A DNA stretch of 64,000 bases from JBBRNH01 sp038230415 (GTDB lineage Bacteria; Bacteroidota; Bacteroidia; Cytophagales; Spirosomataceae): NCBI GenBank assembly GCA_038230415.1, contig JBBRNH010000015.1, positions 1 through 64,000 on the forward strand, given 5' to 3'. Positions 26,001 through 35,262 of this stretch are shown here, piece after piece (the first letter of the stretch is position 1; each line of letters opens with the position of its first letter). Made by a program: the position numbers and the translations under genes. The notes below the pieces were generated by a model. The model worked only from the letters and a program-made list of their open reading frames with translations. It had not been told where the DNA came from and searched no databases.

Positions 26001-26683
26001 AGCAAACCCTGCGTACCCGTCGGCACATCACGCTCGAAGAAATCGGTCGCCGGAAAGCCATTGGTACGTTTAAGGAACTGAACGTGATTGTGAAAGGTGA
26101 CGTAGATGGCTCGGTGGAAGCCCTGTCTGACTCGCTGCTGAAACTCTCAACGCCCGAAGTTCAGGTCAATATTATTCACAAAGGCGTGGGGCAAATCTCC
26201 GAAGCCGACGTAATGCTGGCTTCGGCCTCAGACGCGATTGTGGTGGGCTTTCAGGTGCGGCCTTCGCCCAATGCCCGCCGACAGGCCGATCAGGAGCAGA
26301 TCGAGATTCGGATGTACTCGATTATTTACGATGCCATCAACGAAATCCGCGATGCCATGGAAGGCTTGTTGGCCCCATCGTTCGAGGAAACCGTAACGGG
26401 TAACATCGAAGTGCGTGACGTGTTCAAGATCACGAAAGTCGGTACGGTGGCGGGTTGCTACGTGACGGACGGTTTCGTGAAACGGAACAACAAAATCCGT
26501 GTCATCCGCGACTTTATTGTGGTGCATACCGGCGAAATTGACGCGCTCAAACGCTTCAAAGACGACGTGGCTGAGGTGAAGTTTGGTTACGAATGTGGCC
26601 TGAGCATCAAGAACTTCAACGATATTCAGGTTGGCGACGTAATCGAAAGTTTCGAGATCAAAGAAGTGAAACGGACGCTGTAA
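23039..26683 (+). CDS. infB: Translation initiation factor IF-2
   Basis: A 1,214-aa IF-2, longer than the usual 900-1,000. The start is the ATG giving MAEDKSMRLSQVARVLNV; an in-frame TTG 10 codons upstream overlaps the promoter box. Domains: IF2_N-like helix bundle (7-55), a Pro/Ala/Val linker (60-350), an Arg/Gly/Asp minisatellite region (about 360-590), a second IF2_N domain (about 621-690), G domain with GHVDHGKT at 722-729, DTPGH and SKVD (NKxD variant), then domains II-IV. It brings fMet-tRNA to the 30S subunit with GTP. The linker DNA carries long direct repeats of RP.GDRNQPG.RPPGTGDRG units. Confidence 0.96.
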   Translation: MAEDKSMRLSQVARVLNVGLTTVVSRLAAKGIKVESNPNTKINTDQLGVLEKEFSTKQLLNDNRNGAETPVAAPPRRRDDDQIVPSLRDKFGRAIAADAPKPSAPAPDVKPAAPPVATPAALPVGPKILGKIDLNARPGTTSFNPETGRSESVRPVVNPAPVVPASAPVAEKAVVQTPAPVAVKPVTPIVDSSAKADEPVSKPVPEKPVPSVLPAAPVVATAPESVPKPAEVSKPDMQPAVVSTPSAASKTTDTPISAARSTTEPSRPAQQLRSANAPENRSERPRDTPASEPNQKSAPIDSQSAADLKPTEPIQPPAKAAETPAEAAPEPETIRATGSHQLQGLNVIGKVDLSQFNRPSSGNNSRGPGDKRQRIRGGRNGVVGGTNQPNQPNQQGGANIRNDRGPGGPSDRPVGDRGPRPDRPIGDRSTTDRPVGDRNQPGSRPPGTGDRGPRPDRPAGDRAQPGGGTNFRSDRPLGDRNQPGNRPPGTGDRGPRTDRPAGDRNTTDRPATDRPAGGNTTGTGPSTPGTGYQGGNNRGGGGGGYQGGNNRGGSAGGNSRGGTGNANRGGTGNNTRREAPTASDVKKSIQATNDRMRGNQPNRGADRRKDRRNQRVEDRRLLTEQEQLEAKTLKVTEFISANDLATFMEVSVNEVIATCMSLGMFVSINQRLDAEAITVIADEFGFDVQFVSAEDETEAAIEDTADAPETLQSRAPIVTIMGHVDHGKTSLLDYIRRAKVAAGEAGGITQHIGAYGVTTQDGRKVTFLDTPGHEAFTAMRARGAKVTDVVIIVIAADDSVMPQTREAINHAQVAGVPIVFAFSKVDKNGANTERIRESLANMNLLVEDWGGKYQAQEISSKTGLGIDDLLEKVLLEAELLELKANPNRRATGTVIEAELDKGRGYVTTVLVENGTLKQGDIMLVGAHYGRIRAMTDDRGNRIKEAGPATPVQILGLPGAPQAGDKFNIMETDREAREIANKREQLLREQTLRTRRHITLEEIGRRKAIGTFKELNVIVKGDVDGSVEALSDSLLKLSTPEVQVNIIHKGVGQISEADVMLASASDAIVVGFQVRPSPNARRQADQEQIEIRMYSIIYDAINEIRDAMEGLLAPSFEETVTGNIEVRDVFKITKVGTVAGCYVTDGFVKRNNKIRVIRDFIVVHTGEIDALKRFKDDVAEVKFGYECGLSIKNFNDIQVGDVIESFEIKEVKRTL

Positions 26684-26723
26684 ACGCAGTAGCATCCGGC
26701 CCGGCAGCCGGGAAAAGTGACAC

Positions 26724-26766
26724 AAAACGCCCCCGTTGGTTGAGAACTGACGGGGGCGCTTTCGTG
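26724..26766 (+). terminator. Terminator after infB
   Basis: CGCCCCCGT at 26728-26736 pairs with ACGGGGGCG at 26750-26758 around a 13-nt loop, followed by CTTTCGT. It lies 40 bp past the infB stop and ends the rimP-nusA-infB operon. The gap up to 26956 has no other feature I can support. Confidence 0.75.
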
Positions 26767-26956
26767 TTGATTCGCTTTCAAATAACATCCGTTTGTCGTA
26801 CTTTTTCTGAAAGATAAACGAGTATAACAACCGTCGAAGAACCCGTCTGATTGCCGCCGGTAAGTTTCCAGCCCGATACCAAACAGCCAATGTTCACTTC
26901 ATTTTGCAGAGACACCGTCATTTTGCTGCTCGGCGAATCAATGGTATAAAATTGTG

Positions 26957-28837
26957 TCAATCAGGCGGTAGCACGGCTAAAAATATCAGGTAACTATCCA
27001 CCAGAAAGCCTTCGTAGCCATTGGGTTCGCCCTGCCAGTTTTTCCAGTCGTTAGACATTCCATTTGGCCCCAGCCCCTCAAAGCCGCGCTTGTTCATGCT
27101 GTCCAGTATAGGTAGCAAGATAGCGTTGGCCTCGGCGGTACGGCCCAATTTTTGGAGGGCGGCAATGGTGAAATACGCAAAACAGGCTGTGGCTCCGCCG
27201 TTTTCATAAACTTGAAAGCCCGTCACGCCATCCTCAGAATAGCCCCAACGCGCCTGCTTCTCAGGATAATCGGCCTTATTGACCGATACCAGATTGCCCG
27301 GCAAGCCCAGCCCGAAGTTTGTGAAACCAACCGCTTTTATCTTGGCTAAGATAGTGTCCATCAGCCTATTGCCATGCTCATCGCTCACTAAACCGTATAA
27401 CACGGCCATGCTGTTGACGAACGTAAAGTAGTAATCATGAAGCTGCCCGTCGGCACTGCGCCAGCCCGCCAGCACGCCCGTTTTTGGGTTATAAAAGGCT
27501 GGGTAATAGGCGGCTTTGAGTTTGTCGGCCCACGCCCGGTAGGTGCGTGCGTCGAGTGGGCGGTTAAGCTGGGTGGCTACGTCGGCAAAGAGCCGGGTGG
27601 CGCGGTAGGTGAGGGCGTTGGCGTAGGCATCTTCGTGGCCGAAGCCGATGGTGTCCCACCAGTTGGCGGGGCGTTGGCGTTGGGTGTTGCCCGTCCAGCT
27701 ACCCGAATTGCCACTCTCCTGAAACTTAACCAAGCCGTTGCCCGTCGTGTCGCGTTGCCATAACTCGGTCAGCCAGCCACCGATACCCGCATAGTGCTGG
27801 TCGGCCCAGGCTGCATCATGCGTGGTAAGGATATATTGGCAGGCTGCAATCACCAGCGATGGCAGCGAATCCAGGTGGTTATACGGCAGTTCTCCACCCA
27901 GAATATCGGCGTGGGCCAGGTCGGGGTCTTCTTTATTAAAGCCGGTTAGCCCGTATGCTTTTTTGCCACGCAGATATTCGTCCAGCGTGGTCTGAATCAG
28001 ATTCATCGCAGTCAGGCCATCGGCTAAGGGTGGCGTGTGCCGGGCCAGTTCGGCATATTTGTAGAGCGTAAAGGCGCAGGCATCGCTCGACGAATTGTTA
28101 GCCAGCATCCGCAGTCGGGGATTTAGCTGGAAAATATTGATGAAGTTCCGTTTCACCCCGTCGTAGCGTGGGTCGGTTTGCTGGGCCGGAGTCAGCGCGG
28201 GATAAATCGTTGCGATGTCGAGCTGGTAGCTGACCGTTGGCCGGGTTTGGGTAGCCGCCAGAAACTGCAACCGGACGTAAGGCTGCGTCACAAACCGGCG
28301 GGCATCGTAGGCAACGCCCCCTGCCGGCGGCCCCGTAATCCGTACCGACCCCATGCCCGGCAGGTGCAGCACGGCGGGTAACTGCACCTGTTGGCTCGCG
28401 GCCACCAGCAAGCCGAGCAGCGTAGCGTGGTTCTGTTTCTGGTCAAAAACCAACTCCAGCGGCTCGTTGCCCCCGGCCACATACCGACTGGTGATGGTCA
28501 GACTTTTCTCGCCAAAACTAAATTCCCAAACGGGCGTTTGGTCTCCGTTCTGCAACCGATACGCCACGCGGGTCGGTGTGGCCGTGGCCCGATACCGTAG
28601 CAACGACGTAATCCGGTACGGAAACAGCGGGTTGAGCGTGGTTTCCTGATGCCCCAGCGAATCAACCGAAAAGGTGCCGAAGGCGGGTTCGCCGGGGTTC
28701 AGCCCTATTTTATAATACGGCGTTTGAAACACAAAGTCGGTGTCGGCTCCGGCTGCCGACGTGCGGGAAAGCAAGCCGAGACCCAGGCCGGTCAGCACCG
28801 AGTTTTTAAGAAAATGACGACGGGTTAAACCGAACAT
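26957..28837 (-). CDS. Tat-exported protein with six-hairpin (alpha/alpha)6 glycosidase-like domain
   Basis: A 626-aa protein. The N-terminus MFGLTRRHFLKNSVLTGLGLGLL has a twin-arginine signal, so it is exported folded. An N-terminal beta domain (about 30-210) is followed by a helical C-terminal half with repeated aromatic loops (TGFNKEDPDLAHADILGGELPYNHLDS split for reading, NWWDTIGFGHEDAYANAL, ARWGYSEDGVTGFQVYENGGATACF, NGYEGFLVDSYL), typical of six-hairpin glycosidases or lyases. I cannot assign a CAZy family. It is the last gene of the SusCD locus, 96 bp after SusD, so it probably processes the glycan imported there. The start was chosen at the Tat signal; an in-frame ACG/ATG region upstream adds ten hydrophobic residues. 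Confidence 0.75.
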   Translation of the reverse strand: MFGLTRRHFLKNSVLTGLGLGLLSRTSAAGADTDFVFQTPYYKIGLNPGEPAFGTFSVDSLGHQETTLNPLFPYRITSLLRYRATATPTRVAYRLQNGDQTPVWEFSFGEKSLTITSRYVAGGNEPLELVFDQKQNHATLLGLLVAASQQVQLPAVLHLPGMGSVRITGPPAGGVAYDARRFVTQPYVRLQFLAATQTRPTVSYQLDIATIYPALTPAQQTDPRYDGVKRNFINIFQLNPRLRMLANNSSSDACAFTLYKYAELARHTPPLADGLTAMNLIQTTLDEYLRGKKAYGLTGFNKEDPDLAHADILGGELPYNHLDSLPSLVIAACQYILTTHDAAWADQHYAGIGGWLTELWQRDTTGNGLVKFQESGNSGSWTGNTQRQRPANWWDTIGFGHEDAYANALTYRATRLFADVATQLNRPLDARTYRAWADKLKAAYYPAFYNPKTGVLAGWRSADGQLHDYYFTFVNSMAVLYGLVSDEHGNRLMDTILAKIKAVGFTNFGLGLPGNLVSVNKADYPEKQARWGYSEDGVTGFQVYENGGATACFAYFTIAALQKLGRTAEANAILLPILDSMNKRGFEGLGPNGMSNDWKNWQGEPNGYEGFLVDSYLIFLAVLPPD

Positions 28838-28933
28838 AAGTAGTTGATAATAAAGAGTTGATGTCAAGAAAAAAAAGCTGACACGTAAGTACGTGCAGCT
28901 TTCTGTACTTTAACCTATGATGCAAAATGCTGC

Positions 28934-30445
28934 TTAATTCAACAGACTGTTGATCTGCTTTTCGCGGTACGGAATCGGGGCAAGCAATTTGGTGCCGATG
29001 TCGGTGTAGGCGCGGGCCTGAATGTTAGAATACAAGCCTTTCAGGGTCGCGCCGTGCGCTGTGAGCACCTCCACCGCCTTGCCCGTGCGGACTAAATCCA
29101 GATACCGTTTGTTCTCGAAGGCCAGCTCAAGCCGCCGGTCGCGGGCGATGGCATCCCGCAGTTGTACCTGACTCGTTTGGGTAGTAGGAGCCAGCCCCGC
29201 CCGCGTCCGCACCTGATTCAGCAGCGTGACGGCTTCGCCCGTTTTGCTCTGCTCGTTCAGGCTTTCGGCCAGCAGCAGCAGCGCGTCGGCGTAGCGGTAA
29301 ATCGGCCAGTTGTCGTCGGTGTTGCGGATCTGGCTGTGGGCGTGCAGGTATTTTTTGACAAACGGCTTGGCAACGATCCCCGTTTTGGGCGTGTATCCCA
29401 CAATGCTCACCACGCCCGTCGGCGTAAAATTACCGATTACACCCGTACCCTCTACCAGCCCGATTGACGCATCTAAGCGTTTGTCGCCTTTTTCGTAGGC
29501 CGCAATCATTTCGGCGGTCGGTACGTTCCAGCCTGCTTCCGACACGTTGCCGTCCACACCGGTGATGGGCTTTGTGGTGGTCGAGGCCGGGATAAACCAG
29601 TAGGTGAAGTCGCTGCCCTGCCCCTGATTTCCCTGCTGAAACTGCACCTCAAAAATAGACTCGGTGCTGTTTTTATTAGCCGGGCTGAACACCGATGCGT
29701 AGTCGGGCAGGAGCGTGTAGCCCATCTGCGCCACCGTCCGAAGCAGGGTTTCGGCCCCGGCGTAGTCTTTCCTGACCATATACACGTGGGCCAGCAGCAT
29801 GGCCGCCGAGCCTTTGGTGGCGCGTCCCGTCTGTGGAAACTTCGGCACGGGCAACTTGCTCACCGCGTCCTGCGCGTCGGCGATGATGATTTTGTAGATG
29901 TCCTCGACCGACGATTTGCCCAGATACGACTCACCCGGCGCACTGATTTCGGACAGATACAGCGGCACACTGCCGTAATACTGCACCAGATCGAAGTAGA
30001 ACAAGGCCCGCAGAAACCTGGCTTCTCCCGTTATCGGGCCGGTTACGTCGGCTTTCAGGCCCGCGCCAGGCAAGCGGTTCAGCACGATGTTGGCTCGGGC
30101 AATACCCAGATAATCAGCGTAGTACTTGTCGTTGGTGTGCTGGTTCTGGTCGTTGTCGGTGAAGTCGGCAAGCTGCTCTTTAAGTTCGGGCGTGCCGCGC
30201 AAAGCCCCGTTATACTCGTAGTGGGTGTTGTCGGAGCGCATTTCGCCCATCAGCCAGCTACTGATGCCGGTCAGGGCCGGGCGGGTGACCTGATACGCCC
30301 CCGTCAGAGCCTGATCAAAGTCGGCCCCGGATTGATAGAACGTGCTGGCCGTGACCGACCCCTGGGGCGGCAGGTTCAGAAAGTCGCTCGTGCAGGCCGT
30401 TGTCAGTGCCGCCAGCCCAAGCAGCAGGGTATGTTTGATTGTCAT
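28934..30445 (-). CDS. SusD-like (RagB) outer-membrane lipoprotein
   Basis: A 503-aa surface glycan-binding lipoprotein. Signal peptide with lipobox TTAC (Cys18), then SDFLNLPPQGSVTASTFYQSGADFDQALTGAY (SusD N-terminal helix region), GEARFLRALFYFDLVQYYGSVPLY (TPR-like) and the C-terminal RYADALLLLAESLNEQSKTGEAVTLLNQVRTRAGL and RDRRLELAFENKRYLDLVRTG, all strong SusD hallmarks. It starts 20 bp after the SusC stop. SusD forms the lid of the SusC barrel and captures substrate. Confidence 0.94.
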   Translation of the reverse strand: MTIKHTLLLGLAALTTACTSDFLNLPPQGSVTASTFYQSGADFDQALTGAYQVTRPALTGISSWLMGEMRSDNTHYEYNGALRGTPELKEQLADFTDNDQNQHTNDKYYADYLGIARANIVLNRLPGAGLKADVTGPITGEARFLRALFYFDLVQYYGSVPLYLSEISAPGESYLGKSSVEDIYKIIIADAQDAVSKLPVPKFPQTGRATKGSAAMLLAHVYMVRKDYAGAETLLRTVAQMGYTLLPDYASVFSPANKNSTESIFEVQFQQGNQGQGSDFTYWFIPASTTTKPITGVDGNVSEAGWNVPTAEMIAAYEKGDKRLDASIGLVEGTGVIGNFTPTGVVSIVGYTPKTGIVAKPFVKKYLHAHSQIRNTDDNWPIYRYADALLLLAESLNEQSKTGEAVTLLNQVRTRAGLAPTTQTSQVQLRDAIARDRRLELAFENKRYLDLVRTGKAVEVLTAHGATLKGLYSNIQARAYTDIGTKLLAPIPYREKQINSLLN

Positions 30446-30465
30446 GGTTTTGATTGGCTACCGGG

Positions 30466-33400
30466 TTAAAAATTTAGGTTCAGGCCCACCGAGTACGTCC
30501 GGGGAATGGGGTAAGCGGCAATATCAACTCCCTGGGCCAGGCCGTTGAGTCCGTTTATGCTGGCTTCGGGGTTGTTGCCGTTGTAGCTGCTCAATACCAA
30601 CGCCTGCTGGATACTGATATAGGCCCGCGCCCGGCTGAAATACTGGCTTTTGCCGGGCAGGGTGTAGCCGAGCGTGATGTTTTTGACGGTTGCGTAATTA
30701 TTGTTGAACACCTGATGGCTGTTGTTGAGCCGGGCCAGGGGCGTAGTGCCGTCTTTGGTGCGCGGGATGGTGCCGTTGCCCGGATTTTCGGGCGACCGCC
30801 AGCGGTCTTTGATGTACCGTTGCAGGTTAAAAACGCCGTCTAAGTTCTCCGTAAGCTGCAACTCGCCGTTCAGGATTTTGCCCCCTACCGCACCGGACAG
30901 AATCACGCTGAGATCAAAATTCTTGTAGGTCAGGTTGTTGGTCAGGCCGAAAATAAACGTCGGGTTCGGGTTGCCGATGAGGGTCTGGTCGTTGGCATCG
31001 ATCTTACCATCGCCGTTCACGTCGCGGTGTTTTACCGTACCCACCTCAGACGATGCTTCTTTGGGCGAGCGATCAAACTCTTCCTGGGTCATGTAAACCC
31101 CCAGAAAATCGTAGCCGTACAATTGCCCAATCGGACTGCCGACCTGCGTGCGGTTGTAGCCGGCGGTGATGGGCGTATCGTTGGTGCCGAGTTTGTCAAC
31201 CCGGTTGCGGTTAAAGGAGATATTAAAATTGGTGTTCCATTTGAGCGCACCCGTAGTGTTGCGCGAACTGACGGCCACCTCATGCCCCCAGAAACTGAAC
31301 TGCCCCACGTTGGATTGCACATTGGCGTAGCCCGATGCCAGCGGCACATCAATCTGATACAGCAGTCCGTTGGTCTGTTTGCTGTAGTAATCGTAGGTGA
31401 CAGCCAGCCGGTCGTTGAGCAGCGAGAAATCAGTGCCGATGTTCAACTGTTTCGAGGTTTCCCAGGTCAGGTTGGGGTTGCCCAAAGACGTTGACGGTGA
31501 CCGTCCCTGCGCCACACTGCCCCCGAACACATAGTTGGTTGTGTTCAGATTAGAATACTGGGTGTAGTTGCCGATGTTGTTGTTGCCCACCATACCATAA
31601 CTGGCCCGCACTTTCAGGTAATTCACCACTGACTGCGATTTAAAGAACGCTTCGTCAGACGCTAACCAGCCCACCGACACCGACGGAAACACGCCGTAGC
31701 GTTTGTTGGCCCCGAAACGGCTCGACCCATCCTGCCGGAGCGAGGCCTGCACCAGATACTTGCCCATATAGTCGTAATTGACCCGGCCCAGCACCGATAG
31801 CAGCGACCACTCGTTGGTGTTGCTGCCGCCGTTTTTGGTCGTGGCCGCGTCGAGCCACCGCACTTTATCATCCGGGAAACCAAAGCCCGTCAGATTGCCG
31901 AACTCCTGGGTGTATTTCTGGGCCGTGTAGCCTGCCAGCGCGTTGATCCGGTGGTTGCCCAGCGTCTTTTGGTACGAGAGCGTGTTTTCGGTTAGCCAGG
32001 AGTAGTAGGTATTGCTGTTGTATTCTGAGTAAGGCGATGACATTGGGGGTGCCTCAAAAATATTCCCGCCCGCTTCTGCCGGCACAAACCGCTTGGTACT
32101 ACTGTTTTCTAAATCAACGCTGGCCGTGGTTTTGAACGTGAATCCATTCAGGAAACTGACCTCGGCAAATGCCCCCGACAGCAGCCGCAGCGAACCCCGG
32201 CGGTTTTGCCGATCCCGCGCCACCCGCACCCAGTTGGGCGTTTTGAACTGAAACGGAATCCCGGCTACGTCCTGCGCCAGCACCACTTTCAGCGAGCCAT
32301 CGGCGTTATAAGGCGATACAATGGGAGCCGCTGTTAAGGCTGAACTCAGATTATTGAACGCTCCCAAGTAGCCATCGGCGAAGAAGAACGACCCGGCAAT
32401 GTTGTCGATGCTGTTGTTGACCACCTGATAGGCCGGGGCGATGTTGAGGCCGACCCGCACGTTTTTGCTGACCTGAAACTCGTTGTTGGCCCGCAGCGAA
32501 TACCGTTCGTAGGACGTTCCTTCTACCACGCCCTGCTGCTTGAAATACCCGGCTACGATAGCCGAACTGAACTTGTCTTTGGCCGTATTGATAGACAGGC
32601 TGTAGTTCATCACCGGGGCCGCCCGAAACATCACGTCGTACCAATTGGTGGTCTGATACCGGGCCGGGTCGCCGTACTGCGGAATCGTGCCTTTGTAGTT
32701 TTCGTACTTGACCTTGTCGTCGTAATATTCCTTCTGAAACTGCACAAACTCCTGGGCGTTCATCAGGCCGGGCCGTCCGCGTTGTGGCACCTGCTGCACG
32801 CCGTAGTTGGCATTGAACTGAACCGTAGTCTGACCGGGTTTGGCGTGTTTGGTCGTAATCAGAATCACGCCGTTGGCCGCCCGCGAGCCATACAGAGCCG
32901 AGGCCGAGGCATCTTTCAGCACCGAAAACGTTTCGATTTCGTCGGGGTTGATATTGGTAATGTCGCCCACAATCGGGAACCCGTCCACCACAAACAGGGG
33001 TGCGTTACCGGCGTTGATCGAAGCCGCCCCCCGGATTCTGAAACTGAGCGGATTGCCGGGGCTGCCCGCCGTTTGGTCCACCTGCACCCCGGCAATGCGG
33101 CCCTGCAATTGCTGGGCAAACTGACCCACCGGCTGGTCGGCCAGCCCTTTGGTGTCGAGCGTCACGATTGACCCCGTGATGTCGCGTTTGGCCTGGGTGC
33201 CGTAGCCAACAACCACAATTTCTTCCAGACTGCGGTTGTCCACAACAAGCGACACGTTGACAACGGACTGCGTGGTAATCGGAATTTCCTGCCGGATATA
33301 CCCTACCGAACTGAACACGAGCGTAGCCGGGCCGTCGGGCAGGGTGAGCCGGTAGTTTCCGTCGGCATCGGTGGTGGTGCCGCGTGTGCTGCCTTTGATG

Positions 33401-33867
33401 GTTACGTTGGCACCGGGCAGGCCACCGCCTTTTTCGTCTCTGACGCGGCCCGTGATAACCTGTTCGGCGGGCGGCACGGCGGGTTCCAGCATTGTACTGT
33501 TGCTCACGGGGCGGGTCGGTTCAAGGCGGGAGAACACAATCTGCCGTCCGGTGGCCTGAAACCGGATGCTGAGTGGTGTCAGTAACCGGAGCAGCACGTC
33601 TTCGAGCCGTTCGTTCTGGGCCGCGATAGACACTTTCTGCTCCAGCCGGATCACTTTGGAGTTAAACACAAACTTCACCTGCGCCACCCGACTCAGTTGG
33701 GTCAGTGCGTCTTTGAGGGGTGTCTGCGTCAGATTGACGTTCACCCGGCGGTCGAGGAGTTCCTGGGCGTTCACGTCGGCTGCGAAGCTGAGTGAAGCAA
33801 ACAGGACAGCCATAAAAATCTGAACGACAGTGATTTTCACGAGCGCAGTCAGTAATGATTTTTTCAT
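30466..33867 (-). CDS. SusC-like TonB-dependent transporter with STN signalling domain
   Basis: A 1,133-aa outer-membrane transporter. After the signal peptide (MKKSLLTALVKITVVQIFMAVLF) comes an STN domain (about 45-100, VNLTQTPLKDALTQLSRVAQVKFVFNSKVI), which talks to FecR, then the carboxypeptidase-like beta domain (ITGRVRDEKGGGLPGANVTIKGSTRGTTTDADGNY split for reading), the SusC motif LEEIVVVGYGTQAKRDITGS, plug (LQGRIAGVQVDQTAGSPG, IRGAASINAGNAPLFVVDGFP) and barrel, ending AYPIPRTYSVGLNLNF. Substrate is unknown; its regulation by the upstream ECF sigma/FecR pair is supported by the STN domain. Confidence 0.96.
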   Translation of the reverse strand: MKKSLLTALVKITVVQIFMAVLFASLSFAADVNAQELLDRRVNVNLTQTPLKDALTQLSRVAQVKFVFNSKVIRLEQKVSIAAQNERLEDVLLRLLTPLSIRFQATGRQIVFSRLEPTRPVSNSTMLEPAVPPAEQVITGRVRDEKGGGLPGANVTIKGSTRGTTTDADGNYRLTLPDGPATLVFSSVGYIRQEIPITTQSVVNVSLVVDNRSLEEIVVVGYGTQAKRDITGSIVTLDTKGLADQPVGQFAQQLQGRIAGVQVDQTAGSPGNPLSFRIRGAASINAGNAPLFVVDGFPIVGDITNINPDEIETFSVLKDASASALYGSRAANGVILITTKHAKPGQTTVQFNANYGVQQVPQRGRPGLMNAQEFVQFQKEYYDDKVKYENYKGTIPQYGDPARYQTTNWYDVMFRAAPVMNYSLSINTAKDKFSSAIVAGYFKQQGVVEGTSYERYSLRANNEFQVSKNVRVGLNIAPAYQVVNNSIDNIAGSFFFADGYLGAFNNLSSALTAAPIVSPYNADGSLKVVLAQDVAGIPFQFKTPNWVRVARDRQNRRGSLRLLSGAFAEVSFLNGFTFKTTASVDLENSSTKRFVPAEAGGNIFEAPPMSSPYSEYNSNTYYSWLTENTLSYQKTLGNHRINALAGYTAQKYTQEFGNLTGFGFPDDKVRWLDAATTKNGGSNTNEWSLLSVLGRVNYDYMGKYLVQASLRQDGSSRFGANKRYGVFPSVSVGWLASDEAFFKSQSVVNYLKVRASYGMVGNNNIGNYTQYSNLNTTNYVFGGSVAQGRSPSTSLGNPNLTWETSKQLNIGTDFSLLNDRLAVTYDYYSKQTNGLLYQIDVPLASGYANVQSNVGQFSFWGHEVAVSSRNTTGALKWNTNFNISFNRNRVDKLGTNDTPITAGYNRTQVGSPIGQLYGYDFLGVYMTQEEFDRSPKEASSEVGTVKHRDVNGDGKIDANDQTLIGNPNPTFIFGLTNNLTYKNFDLSVILSGAVGGKILNGELQLTENLDGVFNLQRYIKDRWRSPENPGNGTIPRTKDGTTPLARLNNSHQVFNNNYATVKNITLGYTLPGKSQYFSRARAYISIQQALVLSSYNGNNPEASINGLNGLAQGVDIAAYPIPRTYSVGLNLNF

Positions 33868-33967
33868 TAGATTTAGGCGTTTTTGTACATTGATAAGACA
33901 AAAGCAATCCCCTCATCCGCAAAAACGGATGCTTCGTTCCAAGTCGAAAAAAGGGGTAATTCCGGGA

Positions 33968-34001
33968 GCCGATCCTGCCTGGCCGCAGGGTCGGCTTTTT
34001 T
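33968..34001 (+). terminator. Terminator-like hairpin facing against the operon
   Basis: GCCGATCCTGC pairs with GCAGGGTCGGC (one mismatch) around a 6-nt loop, followed on the plus strand by TTTTTT. It lies in the 209-bp gap between fecR-like and susC genes, both on the minus strand, so the T tract points the wrong way for them. On the minus strand the hairpin is followed by CCCCTTTTTT about 17 nt further on. The gap also has the susC leader. Confidence 0.6.
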
Positions 34002-34076
34002 GTTCAGCGAAGCCGTGTCGCCGTTACGTAGTTCATCAGAGCGGGTTTAAAAGTTTGAGTAAGGGTCATTTAGTTC

Positions 34077-35174
34077 TTAGCATCCTTTGGCATAAATTAC
34101 CACCCGACCGTCCACGATTTCGTACTTGGCCCCGATGCCGAGACACACAATACGGAGTTTGTCAGACAGGTTTTCGTCGGTCAGCGAAGCCGTCAGGGCG
34201 CAATCGGTCAGTACCTCGGCCTCGTACACAATGTCGATGCCGTAAGCCTGTTCGAGCCGCCGGAAAACCTCGTTCACCGGGGTCTCGTCGAACTCAAAAT
34301 CACTGGCTTTCATTCGCGTATCCACCAACACCGGCTGCTCAACCAGCGTTTTTCGGAATTGATGGTCGGCCACCGAAAAATCGGCCTGTTGGTTGGGCAG
34401 CAGTAACAACCCGCTCCCGCCCGACCGCTGGCCCACCTGCCGGCTGTATTCCTGCCGGGCATAAACCGAGACCTTGCCCGTCCGCACGGCCACGCTGACG
34501 GGTTGCCCGTCGTAGGCCACAACCCGAAAACTCGTTCCCAGCACCCGCGTCACCACCGCATCGGTATAGACCGCAAAGGGTTTAGCCGGATTCCGTACCA
34601 CCTCAAAAAACGCTTCGCCGGTCAGCATCACCTCGCGGCTCGAATCGCTGAACACCGCCGGGTAGCTAATCCGGGAGCGGGGCGAAAGCGTCACGTGGCT
34701 GCCATCGGGTAGGGACAACCGCAGCGGCACCTGCCCCGAATTGGTCTGCTGCCTGACGTTTTGGATGCCCAGCACCGGGCCGGTCAGTTGGTCGGCTAAT
34801 TGGTCGGTTGCGGGTTGCTGCTGCCACCACCAGCCCAGCCCGACGATCAGCACCACCGAGGCCGCAGCCGCCAGCCACCGCAGGCTCTGGCCGCTTGCCC
34901 AGAGTGGCCGCACGATGGTTGTGCTGGCGGGCTGGAGTTGCGCCAGCATCTGCTCCACCGCCAGCCGAATCTGCTCGTCGGAGGCTGTGGGCTGCTCCGT
35001 GTGCAGACTCAGCACAAGCTGCCGGGCCTGTTGCAGGTCGCGGTTTTTGTCGGGATGCCCGGCCAGCCACTGCTGCCAAAACAGGTCGCTCTCGCGGGTG
35101 GGCCGCCGAACCCATTCCTGGAATCCGGGGTCGAACACAAATTCTTCGGCGGCAAACGCGGTGTAATCAGGCAT
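34077..35174 (-). CDS. FecR-like anti-sigma factor
   Basis: A 365-aa transmembrane regulator. The cytoplasmic N-terminal part (1-90) should bind the sigma factor; the membrane helix is LRWLAAAASVVLIVGLGWWW at about 100-119; the periplasmic FecR domain has LSLPDGSHVTLSPRSRISYP and EVMLTGEAFFEVVRNPAKPFAV; the C-terminal DUF4974 part is FDETPVNEVFRRLEQAYGIDIVYE. It relays substrate binding from the STN domain of SusC to the sigma factor. I chose the ATG giving MPDYTAFAAEEF; ten codons upstream another ATG is possible. The order sigma-fecR-susC-susD is classic. Confidence 0.92.
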   Translation of the reverse strand: MPDYTAFAAEEFVFDPGFQEWVRRPTRESDLFWQQWLAGHPDKNRDLQQARQLVLSLHTEQPTASDEQIRLAVEQMLAQLQPASTTIVRPLWASGQSLRWLAAAASVVLIVGLGWWWQQQPATDQLADQLTGPVLGIQNVRQQTNSGQVPLRLSLPDGSHVTLSPRSRISYPAVFSDSSREVMLTGEAFFEVVRNPAKPFAVYTDAVVTRVLGTSFRVVAYDGQPVSVAVRTGKVSVYARQEYSRQVGQRSGGSGLLLLPNQQADFSVADHQFRKTLVEQPVLVDTRMKASDFEFDETPVNEVFRRLEQAYGIDIVYEAEVLTDCALTASLTDENLSDKLRIVCLGIGAKYEIVDGRVVIYAKGC

Positions 35175-35262
35175 ACGAGGGGCTTTCAACGACTGATAGG
35201 ACAATCGGCGCGTGGGTTACTGGTTTTTTAGCAGAAATTTTTAAACAAAAGAAGTATCCGGC

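Noticed and set aside
26778..26960. A 60-codon minus-strand frame beginning with TTG at the stop of the Tat-exported protein gene.
   Set aside because: It lies over the infB terminator side of the gap, starts with TTG and shows no family pattern; the overlap with the stop alone is weak support.
30466..35204. Many long plus-strand frames opposite the SusC and FecR genes (up to 222 codons).
   Set aside because: They are antisense shadows of GC-rich coding DNA, with Arg/Ser/Pro-rich translations and no domains.
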